DNA of 49,019 bases from Methylobacterium sp. GTDB lineage: Bacteria > Pseudomonadota > Alphaproteobacteria > Rhizobiales > Beijerinckiaceae. This document shows positions 17,001 to 25,515 of the stretch, piece after piece; the stretch's first letter is position 1, and every line of letters begins with the position of its first letter. Location of the stretch: positions 1 to 49,019 of the forward strand of contig NZ_JAQGKL010000088.1 of NCBI RefSeq assembly GCF_028290105.1. Reading direction: 5' to 3'. The translations under genes were made by a program, and so were the position numbers. Under the pieces are notes generated by a model, which did no database searches, was not told the origin of the DNA, and saw only the letters and a list, made by a program, of their open reading frames with translations.

Positions 17001-20000
17001 CTATTCGGCGGCCACGCGGGGCGAGAACGGCTTCGGATCGTTGGCGGAGCGCGGCTGGGGCAGCGCGAACTCGCCTTCCGTCGGCTCGTCCACGGCGCCG
17101 ATGAAGCGGCCGAAGACCCGCACGAACAGCCGCGAGAGATCGTCCACCAGGACGAAGATCGCCGGCACGAAGATCAGCGACAGGCCGGTGGAGACGATGA
17201 GGCCGCCGATCACCGCGATGGCCATGGGCGCGCGAAACTCGCCGCCGATGCCGAGCGCCATGGCGGATGGCACCATGCCGGCCGCCATGGCGATGGTGGT
17301 CATCACGATGGGCCGGGCGCGCTTGCGGCCCGCATCGATGATCGCCGTGGCGCGGTCGACCCCGCGCGCCATCTCCTCGACGGCGAAGTCGACCAGCATG
17401 ATGGCGTTCTTCGTGACAACGCCCATCAGCATCAGGATGCCGATGACGACGGGCATCGAGATCGGCTTGTTGAAGATCAGCAGCCCCAGGATCGCGCCGC
17501 CGATGGAAAGCGGCAGCGAGAACAGGATGGTGAGCGGCTGCAGGAAGTTGCCGAACAGCAGCACCAGGACGCCGAACACCATCATCAGGCCGGCGCCCAT
17601 GGCGAGGGCGAAGCCCTCGAAGACCTCGCCCATCACCTCGGCGTCGCCGGTCTGGCGGATGGTGACGCCGGGGGGCAGATCCTTGGCGGTGGGGAGCGCC
17701 AGCACCGCCGCGATGAGGGAGCCGAGCGCATCCGAGCCCTCCATGTCGGCTTCCAGCGCCACGCGGATGGCGCGGTCGTAGCGGTCGATGGCGGTCGGTC
17801 CGCGCCCGAGGCTGAGATCGGCCACGGTGGAGAGCGGCACCGCGGCCCCGCCCTTGACCGGGACCTTCAGGGTTTCCAGCTGCGAGAGGTCGCCGCGCAG
17901 GCGCTCCGGCAACTGGACGCGGATCGGCACCTGCCGGTCGATGGTGTTGAATTTGGCCAGGTTCGCGCCGATGTCGCCGATGGTGCCCACCCGCACGGTT
18001 TCGGCGATGAGGTCGGTGGAGACCCCGAGATCGGCCGCAACCCCGGCCTTCGGGCGGATGCGGATCTCGGTTCGGTCGAGGGGCGCCGTCGAGAGCACGT
18101 TGACGAGGTGCGGCACGCCCGCCGCCTCGCGCTGGAGCTTGGCCGCCGTGTCCGCCACCACCGTCTTGTCGGGGCCCGAGACGATCAGGGTGACATCGCG
18201 CTGTCCGCCCTCGCGCAGCGCCCAGAACCGGATGTCGGGCACCTCGTGCAGGATGGACCGGATCGCGATGTCGACCTGCTTCTGGGAGCGGTGGCGCGTG
18301 TTCTTCGGCGTCAGGTTTATGGTGAAGGTGGCCAGCCGCACCTCCTTCTTTCCGGGCAGCTGGCGGCCGCCGTCGACGAAGACGCTGCGGACCTCCGGCA
18401 GGGTGCGGATGCGCTCCACGAGGCCGTCGCTGACCTCGGTGGTGTCGGCGAGCCGGGCGCCAGGCGGCAGCTCGACCACGAAGATGGTCCGCGCCGCGTC
18501 CTCCGCCGGCAGGAAGCCCGCCGGCAGCAATCCGGTGGACATGATCGACCCGGCAAAGCAGGCCAGCCCCAGCACCAGCGTGATGAACTTGTGGCGCACC
18601 GACCAGGCCACCACGCGGGTATAGCCCCGCATGATCGCCCCGTCCCGCGTGAGGTCGGGGCCGTGGTCGCGCAGGAAATAGGCGGCCAGCAGCGGCGTGA
18701 TCAGCCGCGCCACCAGCAGCGACATGAACACGGCCGCCGCGATGGTGAGCCCGAACTGCTTGAAGTACTGCCCGGCGATGCCGCTCATGAAGGAGACGGG
18801 GGCGAAGATCGCCATGATCGTCGCCGTGATGGCGATGACCGCGAGGCCGATCTCGTCGGCGGCCTCCAGGGCGGCGCGGTAGGGCGACTTGCCCATGCGC
18901 ATGTGCCGGACGATGTTCTCGATCTCCACGATGGCGTCGTCGACGAGGATGCCGGTGACCAGCGTGATGGCGAGGAGGCTGACGGCGTTCAGCGAGAAGC
19001 CGAGGCTGCTCATGACCCAGAAGGTCGGCAGCACCGAGAGCGGCAGGGCGATGGAGGCGATGAGCGTCGCGCGCCAGTCCCGCAGGAACAGGAACACCAC
19101 GATGACGGCGAGCGCCGCCCCCTCGACGAGGCTCAGCATCGCCGAGTGGTAGTTGCCCACCGTGTTGGTGACCGAGGTGTCGATCAGGTCGAAGCGCACC
19201 CCCGGATACCGGGTGCTCAGTTCGGCGATGCGCTTGGCGACGCCGACCGCCACCTCGGCGTCGCTGGCGCCGGTCGAGCGCGAGATCGCGAAGGCCACCA
19301 CGGGTTCGCCGTTGAAGCGCGCGAAGGTGCGCGGCTCCTCCGAGCCGTCGACCAGCGTCGCGAGCTCGTCGAGGCGGACCTTGCGGCCGCCCGGCACGAT
19401 GATCGAGGTCTCCGCCAGCGTCTCGAGGCTCGCGGCGCCCGCGAGCGTCCGGATGGATTGCTCCTGGCCGCCGAGTTCGCCGCGCCCGCCCGCCATGTCG
19501 GCGGCGGTGAGGCGGAGCTGCCGGTTGACGTCGGCGGCCGTGATGCCGAGGGCCAGCAGACGGTCGGGCTTCAGGGTCACGCGGACCTCGCGGGCGACGC
19601 CGCCGAGGCGCTCGACGCCGCCGACGCCCTTCACGCTCTGCACCTGCCGGGCGATGACGTCGTCGATGAGCCAGGACAGGTCCTCGGGCGTCATCGCGGG
19701 CGCCGACGCGCCGTAGATCATGATCGGCAGGCCGGCGATCTCGACCCGGTTGATGATCGGCTCCTCGATGGTGCGCGGCAGGTTCACCCGCACCTTCGAG
19801 ATCGCGTCCTTGACGTCGTTGACCGCTCGGTCGCTGTTCACCTCCAGGCGGAACTCGATGGTCGTGCTGGAGACGCCCTCCGAGATCGTCGAGATGACGT
19901 GCTTGACGCCCTTCACGCCGGCGACCGCGTCCTCGACCACCTTGGTGACCTGGGTCTGCAGCTCGGAGGGCGCGGCACCCGATTGCAGCACCTGTACGGA

Positions 20001-20141
20001 GACGATCGGGATGTCGATGTTGGGAAAGCGCGTGATCGGCAGCGCCCGGAAGCTGACGAGCCCGAGCACCGCCAGGACCAGGAAGAGCACGAGGGAGGGG
20101 ATCGGCTTGCGGATCGCCCAGGCCGAGATGTTCAGGCGCAT
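17001..20141 (-). CDS. RND-type multidrug efflux permease (AcrB/HAE family)
   Basis: A 1046-residue inner-membrane RND pump. TM1 is near residues 10-30 (RKPIPSLVLFLVLAVLG), followed by the porter domain (FPNIDIPIVSV), TM4 with the proton-relay pair in GILVDDAIVEIENI, and the second half repeat ending AIAVIGGLIVSTGLSLIFVPAIF. Length and layout match AcrB. It sits 12 bp downstream of its adaptor gene in the same operon. No outer-membrane channel gene (TolC/OprM) is present here. The substrate range is unknown. Confidence 0.93.
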   Translation of the reverse strand: MRLNISAWAIRKPIPSLVLFLVLAVLGLVSFRALPITRFPNIDIPIVSVQVLQSGAAPSELQTQVTKVVEDAVAGVKGVKHVISTISEGVSSTTIEFRLEVNSDRAVNDVKDAISKVRVNLPRTIEEPIINRVEIAGLPIMIYGASAPAMTPEDLSWLIDDVIARQVQSVKGVGGVERLGGVAREVRVTLKPDRLLALGITAADVNRQLRLTAADMAGGRGELGGQEQSIRTLAGAASLETLAETSIIVPGGRKVRLDELATLVDGSEEPRTFARFNGEPVVAFAISRSTGASDAEVAVGVAKRIAELSTRYPGVRFDLIDTSVTNTVGNYHSAMLSLVEGAALAVIVVFLFLRDWRATLIASIALPLSVLPTFWVMSSLGFSLNAVSLLAITLVTGILVDDAIVEIENIVRHMRMGKSPYRAALEAADEIGLAVIAITATIMAIFAPVSFMSGIAGQYFKQFGLTIAAAVFMSLLVARLITPLLAAYFLRDHGPDLTRDGAIMRGYTRVVAWSVRHKFITLVLGLACFAGSIMSTGLLPAGFLPAEDAARTIFVVELPPGARLADTTEVSDGLVERIRTLPEVRSVFVDGGRQLPGKKEVRLATFTINLTPKNTRHRSQKQVDIAIRSILHEVPDIRFWALREGGQRDVTLIVSGPDKTVVADTAAKLQREAAGVPHLVNVLSTAPLDRTEIRIRPKAGVAADLGVSTDLIAETVRVGTIGDIGANLAKFNTIDRQVPIRVQLPERLRGDLSQLETLKVPVKGGAAVPLSTVADLSLGRGPTAIDRYDRAIRVALEADMEGSDALGSLIAAVLALPTAKDLPPGVTIRQTGDAEVMGEVFEGFALAMGAGLMMVFGVLVLLFGNFLQPLTILFSLPLSIGGAILGLLIFNKPISMPVVIGILMLMGVVTKNAIMLVDFAVEEMARGVDRATAIIDAGRKRARPIVMTTIAMAAGMVPSAMALGIGGEFRAPMAIAVIGGLIVSTGLSLIFVPAIFVLVDDLSRLFVRVFGRFIGAVDEPTEGEFALPQPRSANDPKPFSPRVAAE

Positions 20142-20153
20142 GGAAGGATCCGA

Positions 20154-21374
20154 TCAGCGAGCGGCGGCATCGGCGGCCTTTCGGGGCTGGGCGACCGCCC
20201 GGACCCTGTCCCCGTCGCGCAGGAAGCTGCTGGCGCGGGCGACCACCGCTTCCCCGGCGGCGAGCCCGGAGCGGATCTCCATGGACCCCTCGGCCGAGAG
20301 GCCCGGCACGACGTTGCGTGCCTCCACGCGGTCGTCGGCGACGACGAAGACGCTCGCGCCGCCATCCGCCCCGTAGAGCACGGCGGAGAGGGGTACCGCG
20401 ACGCTCATGCGCCGCGCGACCTCGACCTTGCCGCGCGCGAAGGCGCCGATCCTCAGGCTCGGATCGGGATCGAGGCTGATCCGCACCCGTCCGAGGCGGG
20501 TGGTCCGGTCGATCTCGGGGTCGATGCGGCGCACGCGGCCCTTCAAAGTGCGGCCCTCGTCCCAGTCGAGGCGGACGGGGTCGCCGACATGCAGGCGCGG
20601 CATCCAGGTCTCGGGTATCTCTCCCTCGAGTTCGATCTCACCGCGCGCGATCATGCGGAACATCGGCTCGCCGGAGGCGCTGGCCGTGGCGCCGACCCGG
20701 GCGGTGCGGCGGCTGACGATGCCGGCCTCCGGGGCCCGGATCTCGGCCCGCGCGCGCCTGAGGGCGATTTCGGAGCCCTGCGCCCGCGCGGTGGCGAGAT
20801 CGGCCTCGGCCAGCTGCAGGCCGCCGCGCGCCGCGGCGAGGCGGCCCTCGTTTCCCTGCGCGGTGGAGACGCGCTGCTCCAGCGTCACCGCCGTGGCGTT
20901 GCCGGTGCGGATCAGGCTGCGGGTGCGCTCCAGGGCGAGGTTCGCCTCGACCTGCGTCGCCTCGGCCTGCACGATCTGGCTGCGCGCCTGGATGATCGCC
21001 GCCTGGGCCTTGGCGATGGCGGCGGCATTGGCCGCCTCCTGCGTGACGATCATTTCCAGGGACAGGCGCGCCAGGGGCTGGCCGCGGCTGACCTGGGCGC
21101 CCTCCTCCACCAGGAGTTCGGCGATGCGGGTGCCCTCGATTTCGGGCGCGACCAGGATCTCGTCCCGGGCCACCAGGGTTCCGGTGACGACCGCCTGCTC
21201 CACGACCTCACGCCGTGCCGCCTCGGCCACCGTGACGGCGGGTGCCACCGTCGCCGGATCGGGGATCGCTGAGGTTTCCGCTGCCCAGGCCGCCGGCACG
21301 GCGGCAACGCCGGCCCAGGCAAGGCTTGCGCCGAGGGCGGTGAGACCGGCACGGAGCGAAGAAAGGGGACGCAT
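20154..21374 (-). CDS. RND efflux periplasmic adaptor (membrane fusion protein)
   Basis: A 406-residue adaptor. A signal peptide spans residues 1 to about 32 (RPLSSLRAGLTALGASLAW... AAWA). The lipoyl-like half-motif IEGTRIAELLVEEGAQVSRGQPLARL, a coiled-coil hairpin rich in Ala/Gln/Glu (AAAIAKAQAAIIQARSQ), and the second half SRRTARVGATAS are present, then beta-barrel and membrane-proximal domains (RVRISLDPDPSLRIGAFARG). It links the RND permease to an outer-membrane channel. The ATG at 21374 starts the signal peptide. Confidence 0.92.
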   Translation of the reverse strand: MRPLSSLRAGLTALGASLAWAGVAAVPAAWAAETSAIPDPATVAPAVTVAEAARREVVEQAVVTGTLVARDEILVAPEIEGTRIAELLVEEGAQVSRGQPLARLSLEMIVTQEAANAAAIAKAQAAIIQARSQIVQAEATQVEANLALERTRSLIRTGNATAVTLEQRVSTAQGNEGRLAAARGGLQLAEADLATARAQGSEIALRRARAEIRAPEAGIVSRRTARVGATASASGEPMFRMIARGEIELEGEIPETWMPRLHVGDPVRLDWDEGRTLKGRVRRIDPEIDRTTRLGRVRISLDPDPSLRIGAFARGKVEVARRMSVAVPLSAVLYGADGGASVFVVADDRVEARNVVPGLSAEGSMEIRSGLAAGEAVVARASSFLRDGDRVRAVAQPRKAADAAAR

Positions 21375-21507
21375 GGAATTTCGCTTCTCGGCAGTGGAGA
21401 TCCGTTCGCTGCGGGACGAGACCGGCGTTTTCATGGCGCGGCGCGCCTGTGCCGCGGAAAACGTCCGCCGATCCGCCGCGCGCGGGCGCGCGATGGACGC
21501 GCGAGGC

Positions 21508-21532
21508 GGAACCATCACGGTGGCGACCCGTT
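21508..21532 (+). promoter_or_regulatory. Candidate EcfG promoter for the 57-codon gene
   Basis: GGAAC (21508-21512), 16-bp spacer, CGTT (21529-21532). The -10 element ends 40 bp before the ATG at 21573, a normal distance for a short 5' leader. Confidence 0.6.
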
Positions 21533-21572
21533 GAAGAAGTCATAACCAATTTTCGAGCCGAGGTAACGAAGC

Positions 21573-21746
21573 ATGGGCATCTTCGAGATCCGTCAGATGA
21601 CAAACGGTGCCGTCCTATGGACCGGCGGCGCCCTCGACGAGACGTCGGCCCTCGACGCCATGGCGCGCGAAGCCGGCTATGTCGACTTCGCCTCCCTGCC
21701 CGACGACATCCGCGCCGCCGGCCCCGAGGCACACTCGATCGGCTGA
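21573..21746 (+). CDS. Small protein of unknown function (57 residues)
   Basis: A short gene starting at an ATG preceded by GAGG (21560-21563) at good spacing and closed by its own terminator. The protein starts GIFEIRQMTNGAVLWTGGAL and continues with an acidic, helical segment (DETSALDAMAREAGYVDF). It has no signal peptide or membrane helix. The family is not recognised. A candidate EcfG promoter upstream, ribosome site and terminator together make a real gene likely. Confidence 0.75.
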   Translation: MGIFEIRQMTNGAVLWTGGALDETSALDAMAREAGYVDFASLPDDIRAAGPEAHSIG

Positions 21747-21787
21747 GTCTTTCTCTTCGTCTTCACCGGCGATGATCAAAGAACGTG

Positions 21788-21822
21788 AAAGCCCTCGTCC
21801 CCGGATCGGAGACGAGGGCTTT
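21788..21822. terminator. Terminator between the 57-codon gene and fcl
   Basis: Inverted repeat AAAGCCCTCGTC (21788-21799) and GACGAGGGCTTT (21811-21822), a 12-bp stem with an 11-nt loop, followed by TC; the A/T-rich arms suit both converging genes. Confidence 0.88.
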
Positions 21823-21838
21823 TCTCGTCGTGCGCCCG

Positions 21839-22786
21839 TCAGGCGTCGGGATGGTTCTCCACAAACCAGCCATAAGCCTCCGCGATGCCCGTGCGCAGTC
21901 CGATCTTGGCGTCCCATCCGAGGTCGTGCAGGCGGGTGGTGTCGAGGAGCTTGCGCGGCGTCCCGTCGGGCTTCGCAGTGTCGAAGGTCAGGTCGCCCGA
22001 CCATGCCAGGACATCCGCGATGGTCTCGGCCAGGGCGCGGATGCTGAGTTCCTGCCCGGAGCCGACATTGATCGGGCCGTCGCTGGAATAGGTCTTCATG
22101 AGGAAGACGCAGGCGTCGGCGAGATCGTCCACGTGCAGGAATTCGCGCAAGGGCGTGCCGGTGCCCCACAGGGTGACGGCGCCGGCTCCGTCGCGCTTGG
22201 CCTCGTGGATCTTGCGTAGCAGCGCCGGAAGGACATGGCTCCCCTGAAGGTCGTAATTGTCCCCCGGGCCATAGAGGTTGGTGGGCATGGCGGAGATGAA
22301 GTCCGCTCCGTGCTGCCGGCGATAGGCCTGGCACAGCTTCACGCCGGCGATCTTGGCGATGGCGTACCACTCGTTGGTGGGCTCCAACGGACCGGTGAGC
22401 AGGCAATCCTCCTGCAGCGGTTGCGGGGCGAGCCGCGGATAAATGCAGGACGAGCCGAGGAACAACAGTTTCTCGACGCCGACCGTCTGGGCGGCCTGGA
22501 TCAGGTTCGCCTCGATCATGAGGTTGTCGTAGAGGAAATCGGCCGGATAACGGTCGTTGGCCGCAATGCCGCCGACCTTCGCGGCGGCCAGGAAGACCGC
22601 CTGTGGCTTCTCCGCCGCCATCCAGCGCTCGACATCGGCCTGGCGCCGAAGGTCGACGTCGGCCCGAGTGGGGGTGAGGACCGTGCACGCCTCGGAAGCG
22701 AGCCGGCGCACCAGGGCCGAGCCCACCATGCCGCGATGGCCCGCCACGTAGACGCGCTTGCCAGACAAATCGTAAACGCCGGTCAT
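21839..22786 (-). CDS. fcl: GDP-L-fucose synthase
   Basis: A 315-residue short-chain dehydrogenase-type enzyme that turns GDP-4-keto-6-deoxymannose into GDP-L-fucose (epimerase/reductase). NADP-binding motif GHRGMVGSA (about 16-24), VFLAAAKVGGI, the catalytic Ser in FLGSSCIYP and the Tyr/Lys pair in NEWYAIAKIAG, then MPTNLYGPGDNYDLQGSHV. The start is supported by AAGAGG shortly upstream. The usual partner gmd (GDP-mannose dehydratase) is not in the window. Likely used for fucosylated exopolysaccharide or LPS. Confidence 0.93.
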   Translation of the reverse strand: MTGVYDLSGKRVYVAGHRGMVGSALVRRLASEACTVLTPTRADVDLRRQADVERWMAAEKPQAVFLAAAKVGGIAANDRYPADFLYDNLMIEANLIQAAQTVGVEKLLFLGSSCIYPRLAPQPLQEDCLLTGPLEPTNEWYAIAKIAGVKLCQAYRRQHGADFISAMPTNLYGPGDNYDLQGSHVLPALLRKIHEAKRDGAGAVTLWGTGTPLREFLHVDDLADACVFLMKTYSSDGPINVGSGQELSIRALAETIADVLAWSGDLTFDTAKPDGTPRKLLDTTRLHDLGWDAKIGLRTGIAEAYGWFVENHPDA

Positions 22787-23135
22787 CCCCGAGCCTCTTC
22801 CCCAATCCCCGCGCCACGCGGTGGCACCTCCCTCCGGAGCGACACCGCCGGAATTCGCATTCCGGTGTCTCGCTTGGATGGGGATGCGCGGACACCCGGG
22901 AGGGAACCGGAATCCGCGCGACCTGTACAGGTCGGATCGGGGCCGCAACCCGCAACGCGTCCGCGATCAGTCGCTCATATTGCGGCGCATGATGAATCCT
23001 CGGGGTCGAACGGCGGCTGTCGCAGTGCCGCGCGCTCCGCCGATGGCACAGGTTCGTGCAGGCCATCGATCCGGAACGGCACAGGTTCGGACAGAGACGC
23101 TGGCCGGGACCCCGGCGCTCCCGGGCCCATCGTCT
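22787..23135. other. Intergenic region upstream of fcl
   Basis: 349 bp between fcl and the Crp/Fnr gene. No gene is supported. It contains a 12-bp direct repeat GGCACAGGTTCG at 23045-23056 and 23078-23089 (33 bp apart). The fcl promoter should lie here. Confidence 0.6.
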
Positions 23136-23909
23136 CTACGCGCCGAGGGACAGGTACCCGGCCTCGAACTCGCCGAGCGCCTGCAGGCCCGGAAGGTCGC
23201 GGATCATCAGGCTGCGCGAGCGGAGCTCGATCAGGCCCTGCCGCTTCAATTCCTGAAGGGTCCGGTTGACGTGGACCGTCGAGAGCCCGGTGGTGTCGGC
23301 AAGGTCCAGTTGCGACACCGGAAGCTCGTAGCTGTCGCCCCGCGCCAGGCCGATGGCGCGAAAGCGCATCAGCAATTCGCAGAACAGGTGGGCGATGCGC
23401 TGAATGGCGGACCGGGAGCCGACATTCACCAGCCACTCGCGCAACGTGGCGTCGTCGACGAGCGTCGCCATGCGCATGGCCCGGGTGATGGCTTTGGGAT
23501 TCTCCGTCAGGCGGCGGATCGTTCCGAGGTCGAGGAGCGCGACGCGGCAGGCGGACAGCGTCGAGATGCCGTGGTCCATCTGGGGGCGGAGCGCGACGTC
23601 GAGATCGCAGAAATCACCGGGAATCAGGTAGGCGGTGATCTGGCGGGCACCGCAGGGCCGCAGCTTGAAGCGGCAGGCCATCCCTTCGAGGATCATGAAC
23701 AGACCCTCCGGCACGTCGCCTTCGCGGACGAGATCGGTCCGGGCCGCGACCGGATAGGCGGCGTCCGAAATCTGCCGCAGCCAATCCCGGTCCTCGGCAC
23801 CCAGTGTCCCGAACCGTTCGAGCTTACGGATCAGGGCGTTGGGAACGCTGTGCGCCTCGCGCGCCGCGAAGGAGGGGAAGGTGCGTCCCGGGCGCTGGTC
23901 CGTAATCAT
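23136..23909 (-). CDS. Crp/Fnr-family transcriptional regulator
   Basis: A 257-residue regulator with an N-terminal cyclic-nucleotide-binding-like beta roll (about 40-150: TDLVREGDVPEGLFMILEG, AYLIPGDFCDLDVAL) and a C-terminal helix-turn-helix (about 195-240: VSQLDLADTTGLSTVHVNRTL, then KRQGLIELRSR). The FNR cysteine cluster is absent, so it is not an oxygen sensor of the Fnr type. Its start overlaps the stop of a 24-codon ORF (ATGA). The ligand is unknown. Confidence 0.87.
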   Translation of the reverse strand: MITDQRPGRTFPSFAAREAHSVPNALIRKLERFGTLGAEDRDWLRQISDAAYPVAARTDLVREGDVPEGLFMILEGMACRFKLRPCGARQITAYLIPGDFCDLDVALRPQMDHGISTLSACRVALLDLGTIRRLTENPKAITRAMRMATLVDDATLREWLVNVGSRSAIQRIAHLFCELLMRFRAIGLARGDSYELPVSQLDLADTTGLSTVHVNRTLQELKRQGLIELRSRSLMIRDLPGLQALGEFEAGYLSLGA

Positions 23910-23980
23910 CGGAGCCCGCTCGGGACAGGTTGAGCCGGGGTGCGCTCGACGACGACGTCACCCTGCGGATTGACGATCAT
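23906..23980 (-). CDS. Possible 24-codon leader ORF coupled to the Crp/Fnr gene
   Basis: Frame beginning MIVNPQGDVVVERTPAQP with a GAGGGG stretch just before its ATG, ending in a TGA that overlaps the regulator's ATG by the ATGA arrangement of coupled genes. It could also start at an in-frame ATG at 23995. It may be a leader peptide or a short unannotated protein; this rests only on position. Confidence 0.3.
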   Translation of the reverse strand: MIVNPQGDVVVERTPAQPVPSGLR

Positions 23981-24355
23981 GACCCCTCGCCCCATCCCGT
24001 ATCGACCGGAACCTCTTACCGCACCGGGTAGTATCCCACCGGATAAGCCGACAGGAGTAACCCGGTTTCTCGCATTTTGACTGACGAAAACTTGATCTCG
24101 TTCTAAACAAGCCGAGGCTCTTCTCATGAACCCACGTCGCGTTTAGAGCTTATAGATCCGAAGCGGGGAGCTTGAATACCGTTCGCAGGGTTTGGTGTGG
24201 TGCCCGACACTGTACGAATGTCGGCTACCCGACAGACGTTTTTGTGGGGTTGCGTTTGTCCTCTATCGTACGGATAGTCGGCGTTTCGCTTGTATATATT
24301 CCTGTGAACGAGCTGCGAAGAGACTATTTGTGCTCGCGCTCGAAGGGACAAGGCC
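23981..24355. other. Intergenic region between two divergent Crp/Fnr genes
   Basis: 375 bp, lower in GC than its surroundings. It holds a small hairpin TGTCGG-CTAC-CCGACA (24219-24234) followed by GTTTTTG, and an imperfect operator-like CTATC-GTACG-GATAG (24263-24277) about 80 bp upstream of the plus-strand gene. No FNR box (TTGAT-N4-ATCAA) was found. Confidence 0.5.
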
Positions 24356-25066
24356 GTGTCGCTGCTCGAGCAATCTGCCGTTCGCAACCGCTTGCTCAAG
24401 CGTCTTTCGCCAGGCGACTTCGGATTGCTTCAGCCTCACTTGCGGCCGCTCGCCACTGAACTGCGCCAGGGCTTGATTCAGCCGCACGTGCCGATCACGG
24501 AGCTGTTCTTTCCCGAAACCGGCTACGCCTCGATCACCACGGCCGGATCGGGAAAGGTCGAAATCGGGATCATCGGCTCCGAGGGCGTCGTGGGCGCGAC
24601 CCCCATCCTGCTGGGGAGCGACCGGACGCCCTACGATCATTTCGTCCAGAGCGCGGGCGAGATGATTGCCATCACCGCGTCCGAACTGACGGCGGCGACG
24701 GAATCCAGCCCGACGTTACGCCGATTGCTGCTGCGCTTCGTCCAGACCCTGCTGATCCAGACGGCCCAGACCGCGTTTGCCAATGCGAGCTATAACATCG
24801 AGGTTCGCCTCGCGCGTTGGCTGCTGATGTGCCAGGACCGGATCCATGGTGACGAGCTCACCGTGACCCACGACTTCCTGTCGTTCATGCTGGGCGTGCA
24901 GCGCACGACCGTGACCCTGGCGCTCCAGATGCTGGAGGGTAACCGTCTCATCAAGGCCCGGCGCGGCCGGATCGCGGTGCTCGACCGGGCCGGATTGCTG
25001 GCCGTGGCGGGGGACAGCTACGGTATTCCGGAAGGCGAATACGCCCGGCTCATCGAAGGCGCCTGA
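24356..25066 (+). CDS. Crp/Fnr-family transcriptional regulator
   Basis: A 236-residue regulator starting at a GTG preceded by GAAGGGACAAGG. The N-terminal cNMP-like domain (ELFFPETGYASITT, KVEIGIIGSEGVVGATPILLG) is followed by a dimer helix (LLRFVQTLLIQTAQTAFANA) and an HTH (THDFLSFMLGVQRTTVTLAL, QMLEGNRLIKARRG). IGSEGVVGA and the HTH are typical of the soluble one-component Crp group common in Methylobacterium and Bradyrhizobium. It lacks FNR cysteines. The ligand is unknown. Confidence 0.88.
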   Translation: MSLLEQSAVRNRLLKRLSPGDFGLLQPHLRPLATELRQGLIQPHVPITELFFPETGYASITTAGSGKVEIGIIGSEGVVGATPILLGSDRTPYDHFVQSAGEMIAITASELTAATESSPTLRRLLLRFVQTLLIQTAQTAFANASYNIEVRLARWLLMCQDRIHGDELTVTHDFLSFMLGVQRTTVTLALQMLEGNRLIKARRGRIAVLDRAGLLAVAGDSYGIPEGEYARLIEGA

Positions 25067-25515
25067 CGAAGCCTACCAGGAACCGCCGCGCTGCCGCAGG
25101 TCTGTGGATTGCGGGGATAACCTGCCTCGCGCCGGAACAGTCCTGTGCTTGACGACCTCACGATTTCGTGATCGCGACTGATCCGGTCGAACGTTCGTGT
25201 TGCCGGTGGCTGCGCGTCTGAACTCATCGCCGTCCGATCAGTTGACGAGACACGCATCATGCGTTCCTCCCGAGACTCGGCCCGCCCGGCACAGCGCCGC
25301 GGCGGGCTCTTTGTTGTGCGCGTCCAGGTTCTGCCGGCGTAAAAGACTTCGGTCCGTGTGCGTTATAGCCAAGTTTGGTACGAAACCGCGCAAATTCGGA
25401 CCGGATTTCCTACCATTAACCTGTGTTGATGCAGGCGCGTTCTTAGTTTTGCACAACTCTAGGGCATTCCAGGGAGCGTGCCTTTGCCGCTTCCGCTCGC
25501 CTGAGAAGATACTGA
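25067..25515. other. Intergenic region before the sigma factor gene
   Basis: 449 bp with no supported protein gene. It holds a strong hairpin with a T-rich tail at 25279-25308 that is not close to the end of any annotated gene. No perfect GGAAC-N16/17-CGTT autoregulatory promoter was found for the sigma gene. Confidence 0.6.
25279..25308 (+). terminator. Orphan hairpin terminator
   Basis: Outer stem GGCCCGCC (25279-25286) with GGCGGGCT (25301-25308), and an inner stem CGGC-ACAGC-GCCG, followed by CTTTGTTG. It lies 212 bp after the preceding gene's stop, so it may end a small RNA rather than that mRNA. Confidence 0.5.

Noticed and set aside
16617-21272. A 1551-codon open frame on the plus strand opposite the RND efflux genes
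   Set aside because: It is the antisense shadow of two well-supported genes; high GC removes stops. The translation is Arg/Asp/His-rich with no domain.
24091-24112. Possible FNR box near TTGAT in the gap between the two Crp/Fnr genes
   Set aside because: The second half-site ATCAA is missing at the required 4-bp spacing.
24219-24240. Small hairpin followed by GTTTTTG
   Set aside because: Only a 6-bp stem and no gene ends upstream on that strand; too weak to call a terminator.
25133-25157. GGAAC upstream of the sigma factor gene as an autoregulatory EcfG promoter
   Set aside because: No CGTT at 16 or 17 bp spacing.
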